Below, in pieces: positions 44,122-56,315 of a DNA stretch of 64,000 nt. Positions within the stretch are counted from its first letter, which is position 1; each line of letters begins with the position of its first letter. This DNA comes from Brevundimonas sp. AJA228-03 (lineage in GTDB: Bacteria; Pseudomonadota; Alphaproteobacteria; Caulobacterales; Caulobacteraceae). The notes under the pieces were generated by a model, which saw nothing but the letters and a program-made list of their open reading frames with translations, searched no databases and was not told the DNA's origin. The stretch covers positions 2,361,001 to 2,425,000 of the forward strand of contig NZ_CP059297.1 in the NCBI RefSeq assembly GCF_017795885.1, in the 5' to 3' direction. The translations under genes were made by a program, and so were the position numbers.

Positions 44122-45228
44122 ATGCAGAATTTGCTGACCGCCCTCCTCGCTCCGCTCGCCCTGGCGTTCGCCATGGCCGGACCGGCGTCGGCGCAGTCGC
44201 GAATCAAGGATATCGCCTCCATCGAGGGCGTGCGCAGCAACCAGCTGGTCGGATATGGTCTGGTGGTCGGTCTGGCCGGCACCGGCGACAGCCTTCGCAA
44301 CTGCCCCTTCACCCGCCAGTCGCTGGAAGGCATGACCGAGCGGCTGGGCGTCAACATCCGGGGATCGAACGCCAACTCCAAGAACCTGGCCGCCATCATG
44401 GTGACCGCCGACCTGCCGCCCTTCGCCACGCCGGGCGCACGGGTCGATGTGTCGGTCTCCAGCCTGTGCGATGCCAAGAGCCTGTTGGGGGGCACTCTTC
44501 TGGTCACCAGCCTCCAGGGTGCGGACGGCAATGTCTATGCGGTGGCCCAGGGCTCGGTCCAGACCGGCTCCGTGTCCGGTTCGGGCTCCTCCGGCTCGTC
44601 GGTGACGCGCGGCGTGCCGACCGCCGGCCGCATCGCATCGGGCGCGACAGTCGAGCGCGAGACGGGCTTCAACCTGGACAGCCTTCAGGAAGTCCGCCTG
44701 ACCCTTCGCAACCCCGACTTCACCACAGCCCAGCGCATCGCCGCCGCCATCAACGCGACCTATCCCACGACGGCCCTGGCCGAGAACGGTTCGGTCGTCA
44801 CCCTGCGGGCCCCCGCACAACTGGGCATGGCGGCCTTCATCAGCCGGGTCGAGAACATGCCGGTGGCCGTCGATACCCCCGCCCGGGTCATTATCGACGA
44901 GGTCAACGGCGTCATCGTCATGGGCGAGAACGTCCGCATCTCCACCGTCGCGATCGCACAAGGGAACCTGACCATCTCGGTTCAGGAAAGCCCGCAGGTC
45001 AGCCAGCCCGCCCCCTTCAGCCAGGGCCAGACCGCGGTCGTCCCGCAATCCGACGTCACAGTCGAGGAGGAACTGGGCCGCGAGATCCGGCTGGTGAACG
45101 GGGCGACGTCCCTGTCCACCCTGGTCAGCGGCCTGAATGCCCTGGGGGTCTCGCCGCGCGACATGATTTCCATTCTCCAGGCCATCAAGGCGGCGGGCGC
45201 GCTGCAGGCCGAGATCGAGGTGCTGTGA
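44122..45228 (+). CDS. flgI: Flagellar P-ring protein FlgI
   Basis: A 368-residue periplasmic protein with a signal peptide (LLAPLALAFAMAGPASAQ) then SRIKDIASIEGVRSNQLVGYGLVVGLAGTGD-type start, MLGVNIR-like region read as ERLGVNIRGSN, and the typical end ISILQAIKAAGALQAEIEVL. It forms the P ring around the rod. Transcription is probably sigma-54 and FlbD dependent, as the upstream sites suggest. It overlaps cheL by one base (TGATG). Confidence 0.96.
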   Translation: MQNLLTALLAPLALAFAMAGPASAQSRIKDIASIEGVRSNQLVGYGLVVGLAGTGDSLRNCPFTRQSLEGMTERLGVNIRGSNANSKNLAAIMVTADLPPFATPGARVDVSVSSLCDAKSLLGGTLLVTSLQGADGNVYAVAQGSVQTGSVSGSGSSGSSVTRGVPTAGRIASGATVERETGFNLDSLQEVRLTLRNPDFTTAQRIAAAINATYPTTALAENGSVVTLRAPAQLGMAAFISRVENMPVAVDTPARVIIDEVNGVIVMGENVRISTVAIAQGNLTISVQESPQVSQPAPFSQGQTAVVPQSDVTVEEELGREIRLVNGATSLSTLVSGLNALGVSPRDMISILQAIKAAGALQAEIEVL

Positions 45229-45551
45229 TGAGCGACCTGTCCGTTTCTGCCGACCTGCTGGCACCCGCCCCCACAGCGCCCGGCGCGGCCTCCGCCCGCA
45301 TGCGCGAAACCGCAGAGAATTTCGAGGCGTCCTTCCTGGCCCAGATGCTGAAGCCCATGTTCGAGGGCCTGTCGACCGACGGTCCCTTCGGGGGGGGCGA
45401 GGCCGAGGGCACCTGGCGCAGTTTCATGATCGACGCCATGGCCAGGCAGACGGTCAAGGCCGGCGGGATCGGCCTGGCCGACACGATTGTCGCGGAGATG
45501 GTCCGCATGCAGGCCCAGCAGACCCAGGCTCCGGCGGGAGCCGCAGAGTGA
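45228..45551 (+). CDS. cheL: Rod-binding protein, FlgJ N-terminal-like (CheL)
   Basis: A 107-residue protein with the rod-binding domain: AENFEASFLAQMLKPMFEGL, GGEAEGTWRSFMIDAMARQ and GGIGLADTIVAEMVRMQ. It lacks the muramidase domain of enterobacterial FlgJ, as usual in alphaproteobacteria. The Caulobacter name for the gene in this position is cheL. It caps the growing rod and is translationally coupled to flgI and flbY. Confidence 0.9.
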   Translation: MSDLSVSADLLAPAPTAPGAASARMRETAENFEASFLAQMLKPMFEGLSTDGPFGGGEAEGTWRSFMIDAMARQTVKAGGIGLADTIVAEMVRMQAQQTQAPAGAAE

Positions 45552-45988
45552 CCTACGATCCCGTCACCGCCACCGCCCATCTGCGCCGCCTGACCGATCT
45601 GACCGACCGGTTGACGGCCAGGCTGGAGGCCGAAACCGATGCCTTCGCCTCGCGCCGCCCCCAGGACGTGACCGCAAGCCTGGCCGAGACCCAGGAACTG
45701 GCCAACCTGTATCGCCGGGAGTCAGCCCAGTTGAAGTCGAACCCCGACCTGCTGTCTGCGGCCCCCGTCAGCGAACGCATGGGCCTGATCAAGGCGACCG
45801 AGACGTTCGAGGCCGTCCTGGCCATTCATGCCCGGACCGTCGAGGCCGCGCGTACCATCTCCGAAGGTCTTGTCCGCACCATCGCCCAGGAAGTCGCCGG
45901 CGCGCGCGCCATGGGCACCGGCTATGGCGCGTCCGGCCGCGCAGCCACCGGTGACGGGCGCGCCGTCACGCTGAACCGCACGGCCTGA
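45548..45988 (+). CDS. flbY: Flagellar protein FlbY
   Basis: A 146-residue mostly helical protein beginning TYDPVTATAHLRRLTDLTDR, with a FlgN-like coiled-coil central part (AETQELANLYRRESAQLKSN) and a glycine-rich tail. FlbY is the third gene of the flgI operon in Caulobacter; its exact role is unsettled but it is needed for normal flagellar assembly. The start is GTG in a GTGA overlap with cheL. Confidence 0.82.
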   Translation: MTYDPVTATAHLRRLTDLTDRLTARLEAETDAFASRRPQDVTASLAETQELANLYRRESAQLKSNPDLLSAAPVSERMGLIKATETFEAVLAIHARTVEAARTISEGLVRTIAQEVAGARAMGTGYGASGRAATGDGRAVTLNRTA

Positions 45989-46065
45989 CGGAACGAGAAA
46001 GTGTTCAACCCGCGTTAACGATGAGTTTGAGGCTAAGTTTAAGGGCTCTATGAGAGGCTGAGTTC

Positions 46066-47655
46066 ATGCCAGTCAGCATGCGCCTTTTGGGATTTGCCTT
46101 CGCCGCCTCCGACCTGCTGGTCGAGCTGGCACCCGGAGGTATGATCGTATTTGCCATGGGCTCCGGTCCGTCACGGGAAATACCGGCCGAGAAACTGGTC
46201 GGTTTGTCCATCTTCGAAGGTGTCGGCAAGGCCAGCGCAAAGGCGATCGAGACGGTGCTCGCCAAACTCAGGCCCGGCACCCGATCGCCGGCTGTCGAAC
46301 TGCTGTTTTCCGCCGGTGACAGCCACGTTCGCCGTGCCAGCGCCCGCCTGTTCCTCCTGCCCGACCTGGCCCCCAACATCTCGGCAGCCGTCACCTGGGA
46401 TGGACCGGCCTATCTGCCGCAGGAGGCCCAGTCGCGTCCGGCGCTTACACCGGCCGCATTCCTGGACAGGGCCCGCGATATCCTGACCGCGCCGGGCGTG
46501 TCCCGCGACCTGGCCGTCTCCTTTGTCGACATTCAGGGTCTGCAGGCCGCCGGAGCGCTCGGCGAGGCGGGTGAACGCCTGAATACCCGCGTCCAGGGCG
46601 CGCTCCAGGCCGCATCCGTCGATGGCAACAGCGCAGGCCAGCTGGGTCCCGAGCAGTTCGCCATGGTGCGTGATCGCGCGAATAGCGTCGACCTCGCGGA
46701 CGAGGTTCGCGAAATCGGCCGTAGCGAGGGTCAAGATCTGGATGTCCGATCGATCGATGTCGGCATCGATGCCAGCGGCGATTCCCTGAACGCGCTTCGA
46801 GCCCTGCGCTTCGCGGTCGAAGGCTGTCTGAAGGACGGCGGGCTGGACCGGCCGGAACTGACCTTTACCGCCGCCCTGGAGCGCACGCTCAAGAGCGCGA
46901 ACGCCTTCAGGACCATGGTGCGTGATGGCGGCTTCGAGCTGCATTACCAGCCTATCGTCGATCTCAAGACGGGAGCCGTTCACCATTTCGAGGCCCTGTC
47001 ACGGTTCCGGAGCCCCGATGCCACGGCCGACACCATCCATATGGCCGAGGAACTGGCCCTGATCGACAGCTTCGACGTCGCCGTCGCTGAAAAGGCGCTG
47101 AGCCGCCTGCGTCAACCCGGTGCCGGCCTGCTGAAAATCGCCGTCAATGTCTCGGGAGCCTCTCTGGCGGATGACCGCTATGTGCAGTCCATCCTGCGCA
47201 TGACGGCGGTCCGCCCCGAGGAGCGTCGTCGCCTGATCGTCGAGGTGACCGAGTCAACCGCCATGGCCGATGTCGAAGCCGCGAACCGCCGCCTTGGTGC
47301 GCTCCGCGCCGCCGGGATCAAGGTCTGCATCGACGATTTCGGCTCGGGGTCTGCCTCATACGACTACCTGCGCCGCCTGTCGGTCGACACGGTCAAGATC
47401 GACGGCAAGTTCGTCGAAGGCGTGGAAACCGATCCGCGCGCGCGGACGATGCTCGGACATCTCGTCGAGCTCTGCGGCTCGCTCAAGGTCCAGACCATTG
47501 CCGAGATGGTCGAGACGCAAGCTGCCGCTGACATCCTGCGCGATCTCAGGGTTGACTACGGCCAGGGCTGGCTGTTCGGAAAGGCCGAGATCGAACCTCG
47601 CACCCGCCTTCAGTCCGTCGAACCGGCGCGGCAAATCGGAGCCGTCTGGGGCTGA
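46066..47655 (+). CDS. EAL-domain protein, probable cyclic di-GMP phosphodiesterase
   Basis: A 529-residue cytosolic protein. Residues 1-120 form a PAS-like or otherwise unassigned sensor, 120-270 another unassigned region, and 285-520 an EAL domain: FELHYQPIVDLKTG, HFEALSRFR, KIAVNVSGASL, LIVEVTESTAM, CIDDFGSGSASYDYL, VKIDGKFVEG and TIAEMVET, QGWLFGKA. All metal and catalytic residues appear intact, so it should degrade c-di-GMP. No GGDEF motif is seen. It lies 77 bases downstream of flbY, which suggests control of motility or attachment. Confidence 0.85.
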   Translation: MPVSMRLLGFAFAASDLLVELAPGGMIVFAMGSGPSREIPAEKLVGLSIFEGVGKASAKAIETVLAKLRPGTRSPAVELLFSAGDSHVRRASARLFLLPDLAPNISAAVTWDGPAYLPQEAQSRPALTPAAFLDRARDILTAPGVSRDLAVSFVDIQGLQAAGALGEAGERLNTRVQGALQAASVDGNSAGQLGPEQFAMVRDRANSVDLADEVREIGRSEGQDLDVRSIDVGIDASGDSLNALRALRFAVEGCLKDGGLDRPELTFTAALERTLKSANAFRTMVRDGGFELHYQPIVDLKTGAVHHFEALSRFRSPDATADTIHMAEELALIDSFDVAVAEKALSRLRQPGAGLLKIAVNVSGASLADDRYVQSILRMTAVRPEERRRLIVEVTESTAMADVEAANRRLGALRAAGIKVCIDDFGSGSASYDYLRRLSVDTVKIDGKFVEGVETDPRARTMLGHLVELCGSLKVQTIAEMVETQAAADILRDLRVDYGQGWLFGKAEIEPRTRLQSVEPARQIGAVWG

Positions 47656-47822
47656 CGGCTGCCGCAGTCCATGCCGGACTGACCGCCGTCATCACGCTCA
47701 ACGCGGGCGATTTTCTCCGTGTGACCACGGAATGGCCCTCGGGCCTGATCGCTTGAGCATGATCCGCTGCATGGGTCCGCCAAAGGCGTGAATCACGCTT
47801 TCGATCAGGCTCCAGTCTCAAT

Positions 47823-47837
47823 GTTCCCACATTGTTC
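47823..47837. promoter_or_regulatory. LexA-binding SOS box upstream of uvrA
   Basis: GTTC at 47823-47826 and GTTC at 47834-47837 are exactly seven bases apart, a perfect match to the alphaproteobacterial LexA operator GTTC-N7-GTTC. It is 81 bases before the uvrA start codon. uvrA is a classic member of the SOS regulon in this class. Confidence 0.85.
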
Positions 47838-47917
47838 TTGCTGAATCAGTGGGATCAATGCCCATATAGCGATGTTGCACCGGACACCTGTCCGGCCTTC
47901 CCGCGTTCCCGGAACAG

Positions 47918-50851
<2,934 letters not shown>

Positions 50852-51073
50852 GGCAGTGTCAGACAGGGGCGTGTGAGGCCGTAGCCAGCCCGCCCTGACG
50901 CGCAAAGTTGCAGCGCATCACCAGCACGACCGCGCTGATCAGCAGCACGGCGGTCACGACGACACGGCCTTCAGGTCGATGATCGACGGCGTGACCTTCA
51001 CGACCTCGCCCGAGATCAGGCCATCGCCCCGCCCCGGCATGACCAGGTCAAGTCCTGGACAGGTTGACGGTGG
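50852..51073. other. Spacer between uvrA and the membrane protein cluster, possible gene remnant
   Basis: On the minus strand a frame reads VVVTAVLLISAVVLVMRCNF and then ARQGGLATASHAP to a stop at about 50868, resembling one TM helix and a tail; it has no start codon or ribosome site. In another frame GEVVKVTPSIIDLKAV occurs. Neither is recognised. Possibly a decayed gene; otherwise nothing is seen. Confidence 0.3.
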
Positions 51074-51964
51074 TCAGCCCTCCTGTGGCAGGCCTTTCAG
51101 CCCCAGATACGCGGCCGAGAACGGCGCATACAGCACGGCCTGCTGCAGCGCGGACACCACGGCGTTCACGACCACGTACACCGCGATGGCCGGTCCGGCG
51201 GCGCGAAGGATATCCAGGGTCGACGCCCCGTCCAGCGCAGCCAGCTGTTCCAGGCCGCCCGTTGTCATCGTCAGCGGCAGGGCCACCACCGTCATCAGCA
51301 TGCCGACCAGAAAGGTCATGATGAAGGCAATGACCGCCATGCCCAGCAGGCTCAGCGCGTGTCCTTTGGTGAGGGCAAAGGAGTCGAACAGGGAGATCCG
51401 ACGCTCCGCGATGGTGACCGGTACAGCCAGGCTTAGACGAACCATCATCCAGACGACGGCCGCCACGGCACCAAGGCCCAGTACGATCCCCACAAGCCAT
51501 CCCAGTCCCGCATTGGCGGCCGCGGCCAGACCTGCGCAGACGCCGACCAGGGTGAAGGCCACCATCGTTCCGACGCCGAAGACGATGAACATCACGACCG
51601 TCACCGCCAGCACCCGCAGCTCGTCGGCCCCCAGCCGCAGATAGCCGAACGCCTTGTCCTTCTGCCTGACGACGGCCCGGGCCACGGCGGCATTCAGGAT
51701 GGCTCCCAGCAGGAGCCCCGCAGGCGCGGCCAGGGCGAACAGGCCCAAAAGGGTCGGGCTGAGGCTCTCCAACTCGACGGGTGTGGGATCGGTGCCCTGC
51801 AGGGTCTCGGTCGCCGCCATAAAGCTGGCCAGGTCGGACCCGAACACACCGAAAAAGGCGGCGAGGAACACCAGATGCAGCGCTGCCCAGAAAACGACGG
51901 CCAGCGGGTGCCTGCGCACCACCCGAAAGCCCTCGAACGCCGCGTCTGTGGCCGAAAACGTCAT
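51074..51964 (-). CDS. Multi-pass membrane protein, third of a tandem family
   Basis: A 296-residue protein with about six TM helices (for example VVFWAALHLVFLAAFFGVFG, LAVTVVMFIVFGVGTMVAFT, LGWLVGIVLGLGAVAAVVWM). Between TM pairs is a shared family motif: VRLSLAVPVTIAER, then SFALTKGHALSLLG. No known transporter or enzyme family is recognised. It is encoded 26 bases after the next member on the same strand, so the three are likely one operon. Confidence 0.7.
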   Translation of the reverse strand: MTFSATDAAFEGFRVVRRHPLAVVFWAALHLVFLAAFFGVFGSDLASFMAATETLQGTDPTPVELESLSPTLLGLFALAAPAGLLLGAILNAAVARAVVRQKDKAFGYLRLGADELRVLAVTVVMFIVFGVGTMVAFTLVGVCAGLAAAANAGLGWLVGIVLGLGAVAAVVWMMVRLSLAVPVTIAERRISLFDSFALTKGHALSLLGMAVIAFIMTFLVGMLMTVVALPLTMTTGGLEQLAALDGASTLDILRAAGPAIAVYVVVNAVVSALQQAVLYAPFSAAYLGLKGLPQEG

Positions 51965-51990
51965 CGAATCCCTCCCTGGGCGGGTCTGTG

Positions 51991-52944
51991 TCAGGCCTGT
52001 TCTAGACCATCCCCGGACGCGGCATCAGCCACGATAGGGAGCGGAGGCTGCGGCACCCCATCCAGCAACTGTCGCGCCGCGACAACCGATGGCGCGGCGT
52101 TCAGCGTCAGGATCAATCCATACAGGCCCGCGAAGGGGATCAGGGCGACGGCACCCGCCGGCAACAAGGCACGCAACAGGGGTTCCAGATCGGCCACGGT
52201 CCGGACGTCGGCGGGCCAGGTCAGGCCCTGACCGAAGTAGGCTCCGACGAGGATGGCCGCGACGAGGACGTAGAGGAGCAGTCCCAGAGGTATCGAGATC
52301 AGCCACTTCAGCAGGTTCAGCCCCAGCAGCTTCCACACCTGTCCCCTTGTCAACGCCCAGCCCTCCGTAAAGGCGAAGGTTTTCAGGATCAGGGTGGCGG
52401 GCGCGATCAGGGACAGCCGCAGCCACAGCCAGGTCGCCAGTACGGCCATGCCCAGGCCCAACACCAGCCCGACGACGATGGCGGCCGTTTGGTCGACGAC
52501 CCAGATCGCTAACCCCAGGGCGACGCCGATCATCACCAGCACAATCAGGCCGATGTACCAGATCAGGAACCAGCCGACGTAGACGACGGCCACGCGGACC
52601 TCGTCCATGCCGATCCGGAGGAAGGCCAGTCCGTCCCCCTTGCCGGGGCTCAAGGCCGCGCGACCCGCCGCAGTCCAGGCCAGCAGCATGGCGAGGGACA
52701 TCAGGGGCGTCATGGCGTTGATCCCGACGGGCGATATCCGGGACTGGCGCATGTATTCGGCCAGCGTTTGGTCGGCCTGCCCCTCGCCGAGCGGCAGGCT
52801 GGCGAACAGGGGGATGGACATGGCATAGACTCCGACCATCGCCGCCGTCACGATCGCGCCCCAGAGGAACATCGACACAGGCCGTCGTCGCGCCAGCAGG
52901 AACGGCGCGCCCAGAGCCTGCCCGATCGAGAAAGTCGGTTTCAT
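51991..52944 (-). CDS. Multi-pass membrane protein, second of a tandem family
   Basis: A 317-residue protein with about six TM helices, starting MKPTFSIGQALGAPFLLARR. The family motif reads LWLRLSLIAPATLILKTFAF and then TEGWALTRGQVWKLLG, similar to the motifs in the two neighbours. N-terminal topology is inside-basic. The ATG at 52944 overlaps the stop of the upstream gene as ATGA, so they are translationally coupled. Function unknown. Confidence 0.7.
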   Translation of the reverse strand: MKPTFSIGQALGAPFLLARRRPVSMFLWGAIVTAAMVGVYAMSIPLFASLPLGEGQADQTLAEYMRQSRISPVGINAMTPLMSLAMLLAWTAAGRAALSPGKGDGLAFLRIGMDEVRVAVVYVGWFLIWYIGLIVLVMIGVALGLAIWVVDQTAAIVVGLVLGLGMAVLATWLWLRLSLIAPATLILKTFAFTEGWALTRGQVWKLLGLNLLKWLISIPLGLLLYVLVAAILVGAYFGQGLTWPADVRTVADLEPLLRALLPAGAVALIPFAGLYGLILTLNAAPSVVAARQLLDGVPQPPLPIVADAASGDGLEQA

Positions 52945-53750
52945 GCCTTGCCCTCCTCCGGGCTCCAGTATTCGAGTCGGCGATAGGCGGCCCCCAGAAA
53001 CCCGAGCGTCAAGGGGAGTTGCAAGGCGCACAGCACAACGACCCGGATGATTTCGGCCAACGGACCTGTCATCATCCCGGCCCCCGTCAGGATCGCGACC
53101 GCGACGCTCGGGGCTGCCGTCACGATCAAACCGCCCAGGATCTGCCAGAAGCTGCCATAGGCAATGCCCATGCTGTTCAGCGACACCATCTGCCTGCGAC
53201 CCAGGGTGGCCGGCACAAACAGGGACAGCCGCACGGCCAGTAGCAGGGGGATCAGCAAGGCCCCCACGCCGACCCCGATCAGAACGGCCAGTTTCCACGC
53301 CGGGCCCACGGCCCCCCAGTCGCGGGCCTGGATGGCTGCCACGTCCAGCTCCGCCACCCCGGCGATGGCCAGAACGACCAGACCCAGCATGGCGACGATC
53401 ATGCCCAGAAAGATCAGGCACAGCAGGGCGGCGCCGACCAGGCGCGGCTCGGGCCAGCCGAACTGGAAGCCCAGCGGCCCCAGACCGAGCGCCCGCGCCG
53501 CATGGGCGTCGGCGCTGATCGACAACCGCGCCAGGGCCCCGACCGCCATCAGCGTCAACACGGCTGCCGCGCCGAGCGTCAAGGGCGCGATCCCGGCGTC
53601 GAGGGCCACGAACAGCGGACCCACCCATGCGATGACGGCCGCGACCAGCACGCCGCTGGCCCACAGCCAGAGACGCGGCATCGCCCTGGCCGTCGCAAGC
53701 AGCGCGTCGCGCAGGTTCAGCCGCCGACCCTGGACATCCTTGTGGCTCAT
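52941..53750 (-). CDS. Multi-pass membrane protein, first of a tandem family
   Basis: A 269-residue protein with about six TM helices (LWASGVLVAAVIAWVGPLFV, LVGAALLCLIFLGMIVAMLG, and others). Its version of the family motif is AVRLSLFVPATLGRR followed by GIAYGSFWQILGG. The start is taken as the ATG at 53750 (MSHKDVQG); a TTG directly before it is less likely. Promoter and regulation lie in the short divergent spacer with trmFO. No function is recognised. Confidence 0.68.
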   Translation of the reverse strand: MSHKDVQGRRLNLRDALLATARAMPRLWLWASGVLVAAVIAWVGPLFVALDAGIAPLTLGAAAVLTLMAVGALARLSISADAHAARALGLGPLGFQFGWPEPRLVGAALLCLIFLGMIVAMLGLVVLAIAGVAELDVAAIQARDWGAVGPAWKLAVLIGVGVGALLIPLLLAVRLSLFVPATLGRRQMVSLNSMGIAYGSFWQILGGLIVTAAPSVAVAILTGAGMMTGPLAEIIRVVVLCALQLPLTLGFLGAAYRRLEYWSPEEGKA

Positions 53751-53847
53751 CAAGCCCCCTCGCTGAGCAGCCCGTCACCATAGACCGCGACGATGACGTC
53801 CGACAGACACCTGCTGACGAACTGGCCGGGCGTGACTAAGAAGCCGC

Positions 53848-55248
53848 ATGACCATGCCCTCCCCCACGCTGAAGCCCATCCATGTCATCGGCGGCGGCCT
53901 CGCCGGCTCGGAGGCGGCCTGGCAGATCGCCCAGGCGGGCGTGCCGGTCGTGATCCACGAGATGCGCGGCGTACCGGGGGTCAGGACCGATGCCCACCAC
54001 ACGGATGGACTGGCCGAGCTGGTCTGTTCCAACTCGTTCCGTTCCGACGACTGGGAATACAATGCGGTGGGCCTGCTGCACGCCGAGATGCGGGCGCTGG
54101 GTTCGATCATCATGGCCAGCGGCGACGTCAACCAGGTGCCCGCGGGCGGGGCCCTGGCCGTGGACCGCGAGGCCTTCTCCCGCACGGTGACGGAACGGCT
54201 GCACGCCCATCCGCTGGTCACCGTGGTCCGCGAGGAGATCGCCGGCCTGCCATCCGGGGACTGGGACAGCGTCATCGTCGCCACCGGCCCCCTGACCTCC
54301 CCGGCCCTGGCCGACGCCATCCTGTCGCTGACGGGCGAGGAGAGCCTGTCGTTCTTCGACGCCATCGCCCCCATCGTCCATGCCGAGACCATCGATTTCG
54401 ACATCGCCTGGCGACAGTCGCGCTATGACAAGGAAGGCCCGGGCGGCGACGCCGCCGCCTATGTCAACTGCCCGATGGACAAGGCCCAGTACGAGGCCTT
54501 CATCGACGCCCTGCTGGATGGGCCCAAGGCCGAGTTCAAGGACTGGGAGAAGGTTCCCTATTTCGACGGCTGCCTGCCCATCGAGGTGATGGCGGAACGG
54601 GGCCGCGAGACCCTGCGTCACGGCCCGATGAAGCCGGTCGGACTGACCAATCCGCGCGACCCGCTGGTCAAGGCCCATGCCATCGTCCAGCTGCGGCAGG
54701 ACAATGCGCTGGGGACCCTGTTCAACATGGTCGGCTTCCAGACCAAGCTGAAGCACGGGGCCCAGGCCGAGGTGTTCCGCATGATCCCCGGCCTGCAGAA
54801 CGCCCAGTTCGCCCGGCTGGGTGGGTTGCACCGCAACACCTATCTGAACAGCCCGCAGCTGCTGGACCGGCAGTTGCGCCTGAAAACCATGCCGCGCCTG
54901 CGCTTCGCCGGGCAGGTCACGGGGGTGGAAGGCTATGTCGAGAGCGCGGCGACGGGTCTGCTGGCCGGACGGCTGGCGGCGGCGGAGCGGCTGGGCAGGC
55001 CGCTGGATGCCCCCGCCGCCCACACCGCCATCGGGGCCCTGGTCGAACACATCACCGGCGGGCACCTGACCGGATCGAAGTTCCAGCCGATGAACATCAA
55101 CTATGGCCTCCTGCCGCCCCTGGACGCGCCAAAGGTCGATGAGGCGGGCGTCAAGATCCCGCTGAAGGAGCGCGGCCGGGCGAAGAAGCGGCTGATGAGC
55201 ATCCGGGCGCTGGATGAGTTGAGTGCCTGGCGAGACAGGGCGGCCTGA
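53848..55248 (+). CDS. trmFO: FADH2-oxidising tRNA (uracil-54-C5) methyltransferase
   Basis: A 466-residue flavoprotein methylating U54 of tRNA with methylenetetrahydrofolate. [18 protein letters not shown] is the FAD-binding fingerprint. Next come [20 protein letters not shown] with the catalytic cysteine, [34 protein letters not shown], and the C-terminal [11 protein letters not shown] with [21 protein letters not shown]. All are typical of the TrmFO/GidA-small family. It is divergent from the membrane protein cluster. Confidence 0.95.
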   Translation: MTMPSPTLKPIHVIGGGLAGSEAAWQIAQAGVPVVIHEMRGVPGVRTDAHHTDGLAELVCSNSFRSDDWEYNAVGLLHAEMRALGSIIMASGDVNQVPAGGALAVDREAFSRTVTERLHAHPLVTVVREEIAGLPSGDWDSVIVATGPLTSPALADAILSLTGEESLSFFDAIAPIVHAETIDFDIAWRQSRYDKEGPGGDAAAYVNCPMDKAQYEAFIDALLDGPKAEFKDWEKVPYFDGCLPIEVMAERGRETLRHGPMKPVGLTNPRDPLVKAHAIVQLRQDNALGTLFNMVGFQTKLKHGAQAEVFRMIPGLQNAQFARLGGLHRNTYLNSPQLLDRQLRLKTMPRLRFAGQVTGVEGYVESAATGLLAGRLAAAERLGRPLDAPAAHTAIGALVEHITGGHLTGSKFQPMNINYGLLPPLDAPKVDEAGVKIPLKERGRAKKRLMSIRALDELSAWRDRAA

Positions 55249-55508
55249 GGGTCGCTGACGGACGGGCCCGGCTGTCCTCACGGTTCAGCTGACCGAACCC
55301 AAGACTTACAGTCGGCATGCGGACGCTGCCAACGTCCGCTATGGGTGGTGGGAGCGGACCTAAGCTGGACGGACCGGCGCAAGATTTGGCTGGCTGTGGA
55401 TCGAGCGGGACCACAACGCGTCTGCTGTTCGAACTCGGTTGTTACGAGATTGTTCGTCAGCCAGATCCACGTCCAAGACGTATCGCGGGTAGTCCGTTCG
55501 GCCGACGC
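55249..55508. other. Intergenic region after trmFO
   Basis: About 260 bases of mixed composition with a small dyad (GCGGAC and GTCCGC around 55320-55365). A GTTC-N7-GTTG at 55428-55442 is one base short of a LexA box but lies at the 3' side of both genes. No reading frame with a start and ribosome site was found. The lower GC here continues into the next gene. Confidence 0.35.
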
Positions 55509-56315
55509 TTACTTGCAGATCACCTGTTTGGCCTTCTCATGCGCGTCTCTGACCGGGTAATAGCGCTCAGCAATCTCGCCGAGTTTTTCGTTGTTCTCGA
55601 CGTCCTCAACCATTTGCTGGAAGGCGACGCCGAGGGCGATCCCGGTCATGATCAGTTGATCGGCCGTCTCCGCGACATCGGCCGGATCATTCGGCCCGAT
55701 CAGGTAGCCGTTCCAAGACGAGCCATCGTCCGCTATCCGCATGTGACGGCGGAGCGACCGACCCGATGGATGCGCTGCGTCGTTCGATATGACACGATAG
55801 AGCAAATACATTCTGTTCAGGGGGCCTTGCTCGGCCAACTTGTCGATGGAGAGATTCTGAACCCTCCCGAACTCCTTGATCCGTTCCTCCAGCTTCTCGA
55901 TATCGTGGGCGATCCCATGTTTCATGATTACCTTCGCCTGACCCTTTTTGGCGGCGTCCATGTCCTCAATGAGCATGGCTTTGACGGTCTCGTAGTTGTC
56001 ATGGAGACCCGCCATGACCAGCGCCGTTTCGAGGAAGGACCGCAGGAGCGTCCGCGCCTCGACGACCATCCCACGTTCCAGCAAGATCGCCGCACCTTGG
56101 AGGTGACCGTTCGCCCGATGCAGGACGAGAAGCGACAGAGGGAGTTTGTCGAAGGGTGATCCTTTGACAGTGTCGCAAGCCTTGATCGCAGTGATCTGGA
56201 GCGACCGGATCACTTCGTTCAGCAAGCCAAACCACTCGGCGTTGGTCGATATCAGATCGGCGATGCTCTCGCGGGTTTCATCAGACGCGAAACCCATCTC
56301 GACGAACTTGGTCAT
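55509..56315 (-). CDS. DUF5677-like protein of unknown function, possibly acquired
   Basis: A 268-residue soluble, mainly helical protein. The part LLERGMVVEARTLLRSFLETA and DDNYETV-like region (read HDNYETVKAMLIEDM) resembles DUF5677, a HEPN-related family often near phage defence or mobile genes. YRVISNDAAHPSGRSLRRH contains a conserved NDAAHPS, typical of this family and possibly its active or binding site. Base composition is visibly lower in GC than the neighbours, and the flanking spacers are long, both signs of horizontal gain. No partner gene lies beside it. Confidence 0.55.
   Translation of the reverse strand: MTKFVEMGFASDETRESIADLISTNAEWFGLLNEVIRSLQITAIKACDTVKGSPFDKLPLSLLVLHRANGHLQGAAILLERGMVVEARTLLRSFLETALVMAGLHDNYETVKAMLIEDMDAAKKGQAKVIMKHGIAHDIEKLEERIKEFGRVQNLSIDKLAEQGPLNRMYLLYRVISNDAAHPSGRSLRRHMRIADDGSSWNGYLIGPNDPADVAETADQLIMTGIALGVAFQQMVEDVENNEKLGEIAERYYPVRDAHEKAKQVICK

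Noticed and set aside
46005..46065. CtrA-like sites upstream of the EAL gene
   Set aside because: Only a single TTAAC half-site is present; the second half matches poorly.
55428..55442. Near LexA box GTTC-N7-GTTG
   Set aside because: One mismatch in a half-site and located after the stop codons of both adjacent genes, so it cannot control either promoter.
55345..55560. A 71-codon plus-strand frame after trmFO
   Set aside because: It has no ribosome binding site, no similarity to any family that I know, and runs into the DUF5677-like gene on the other strand.
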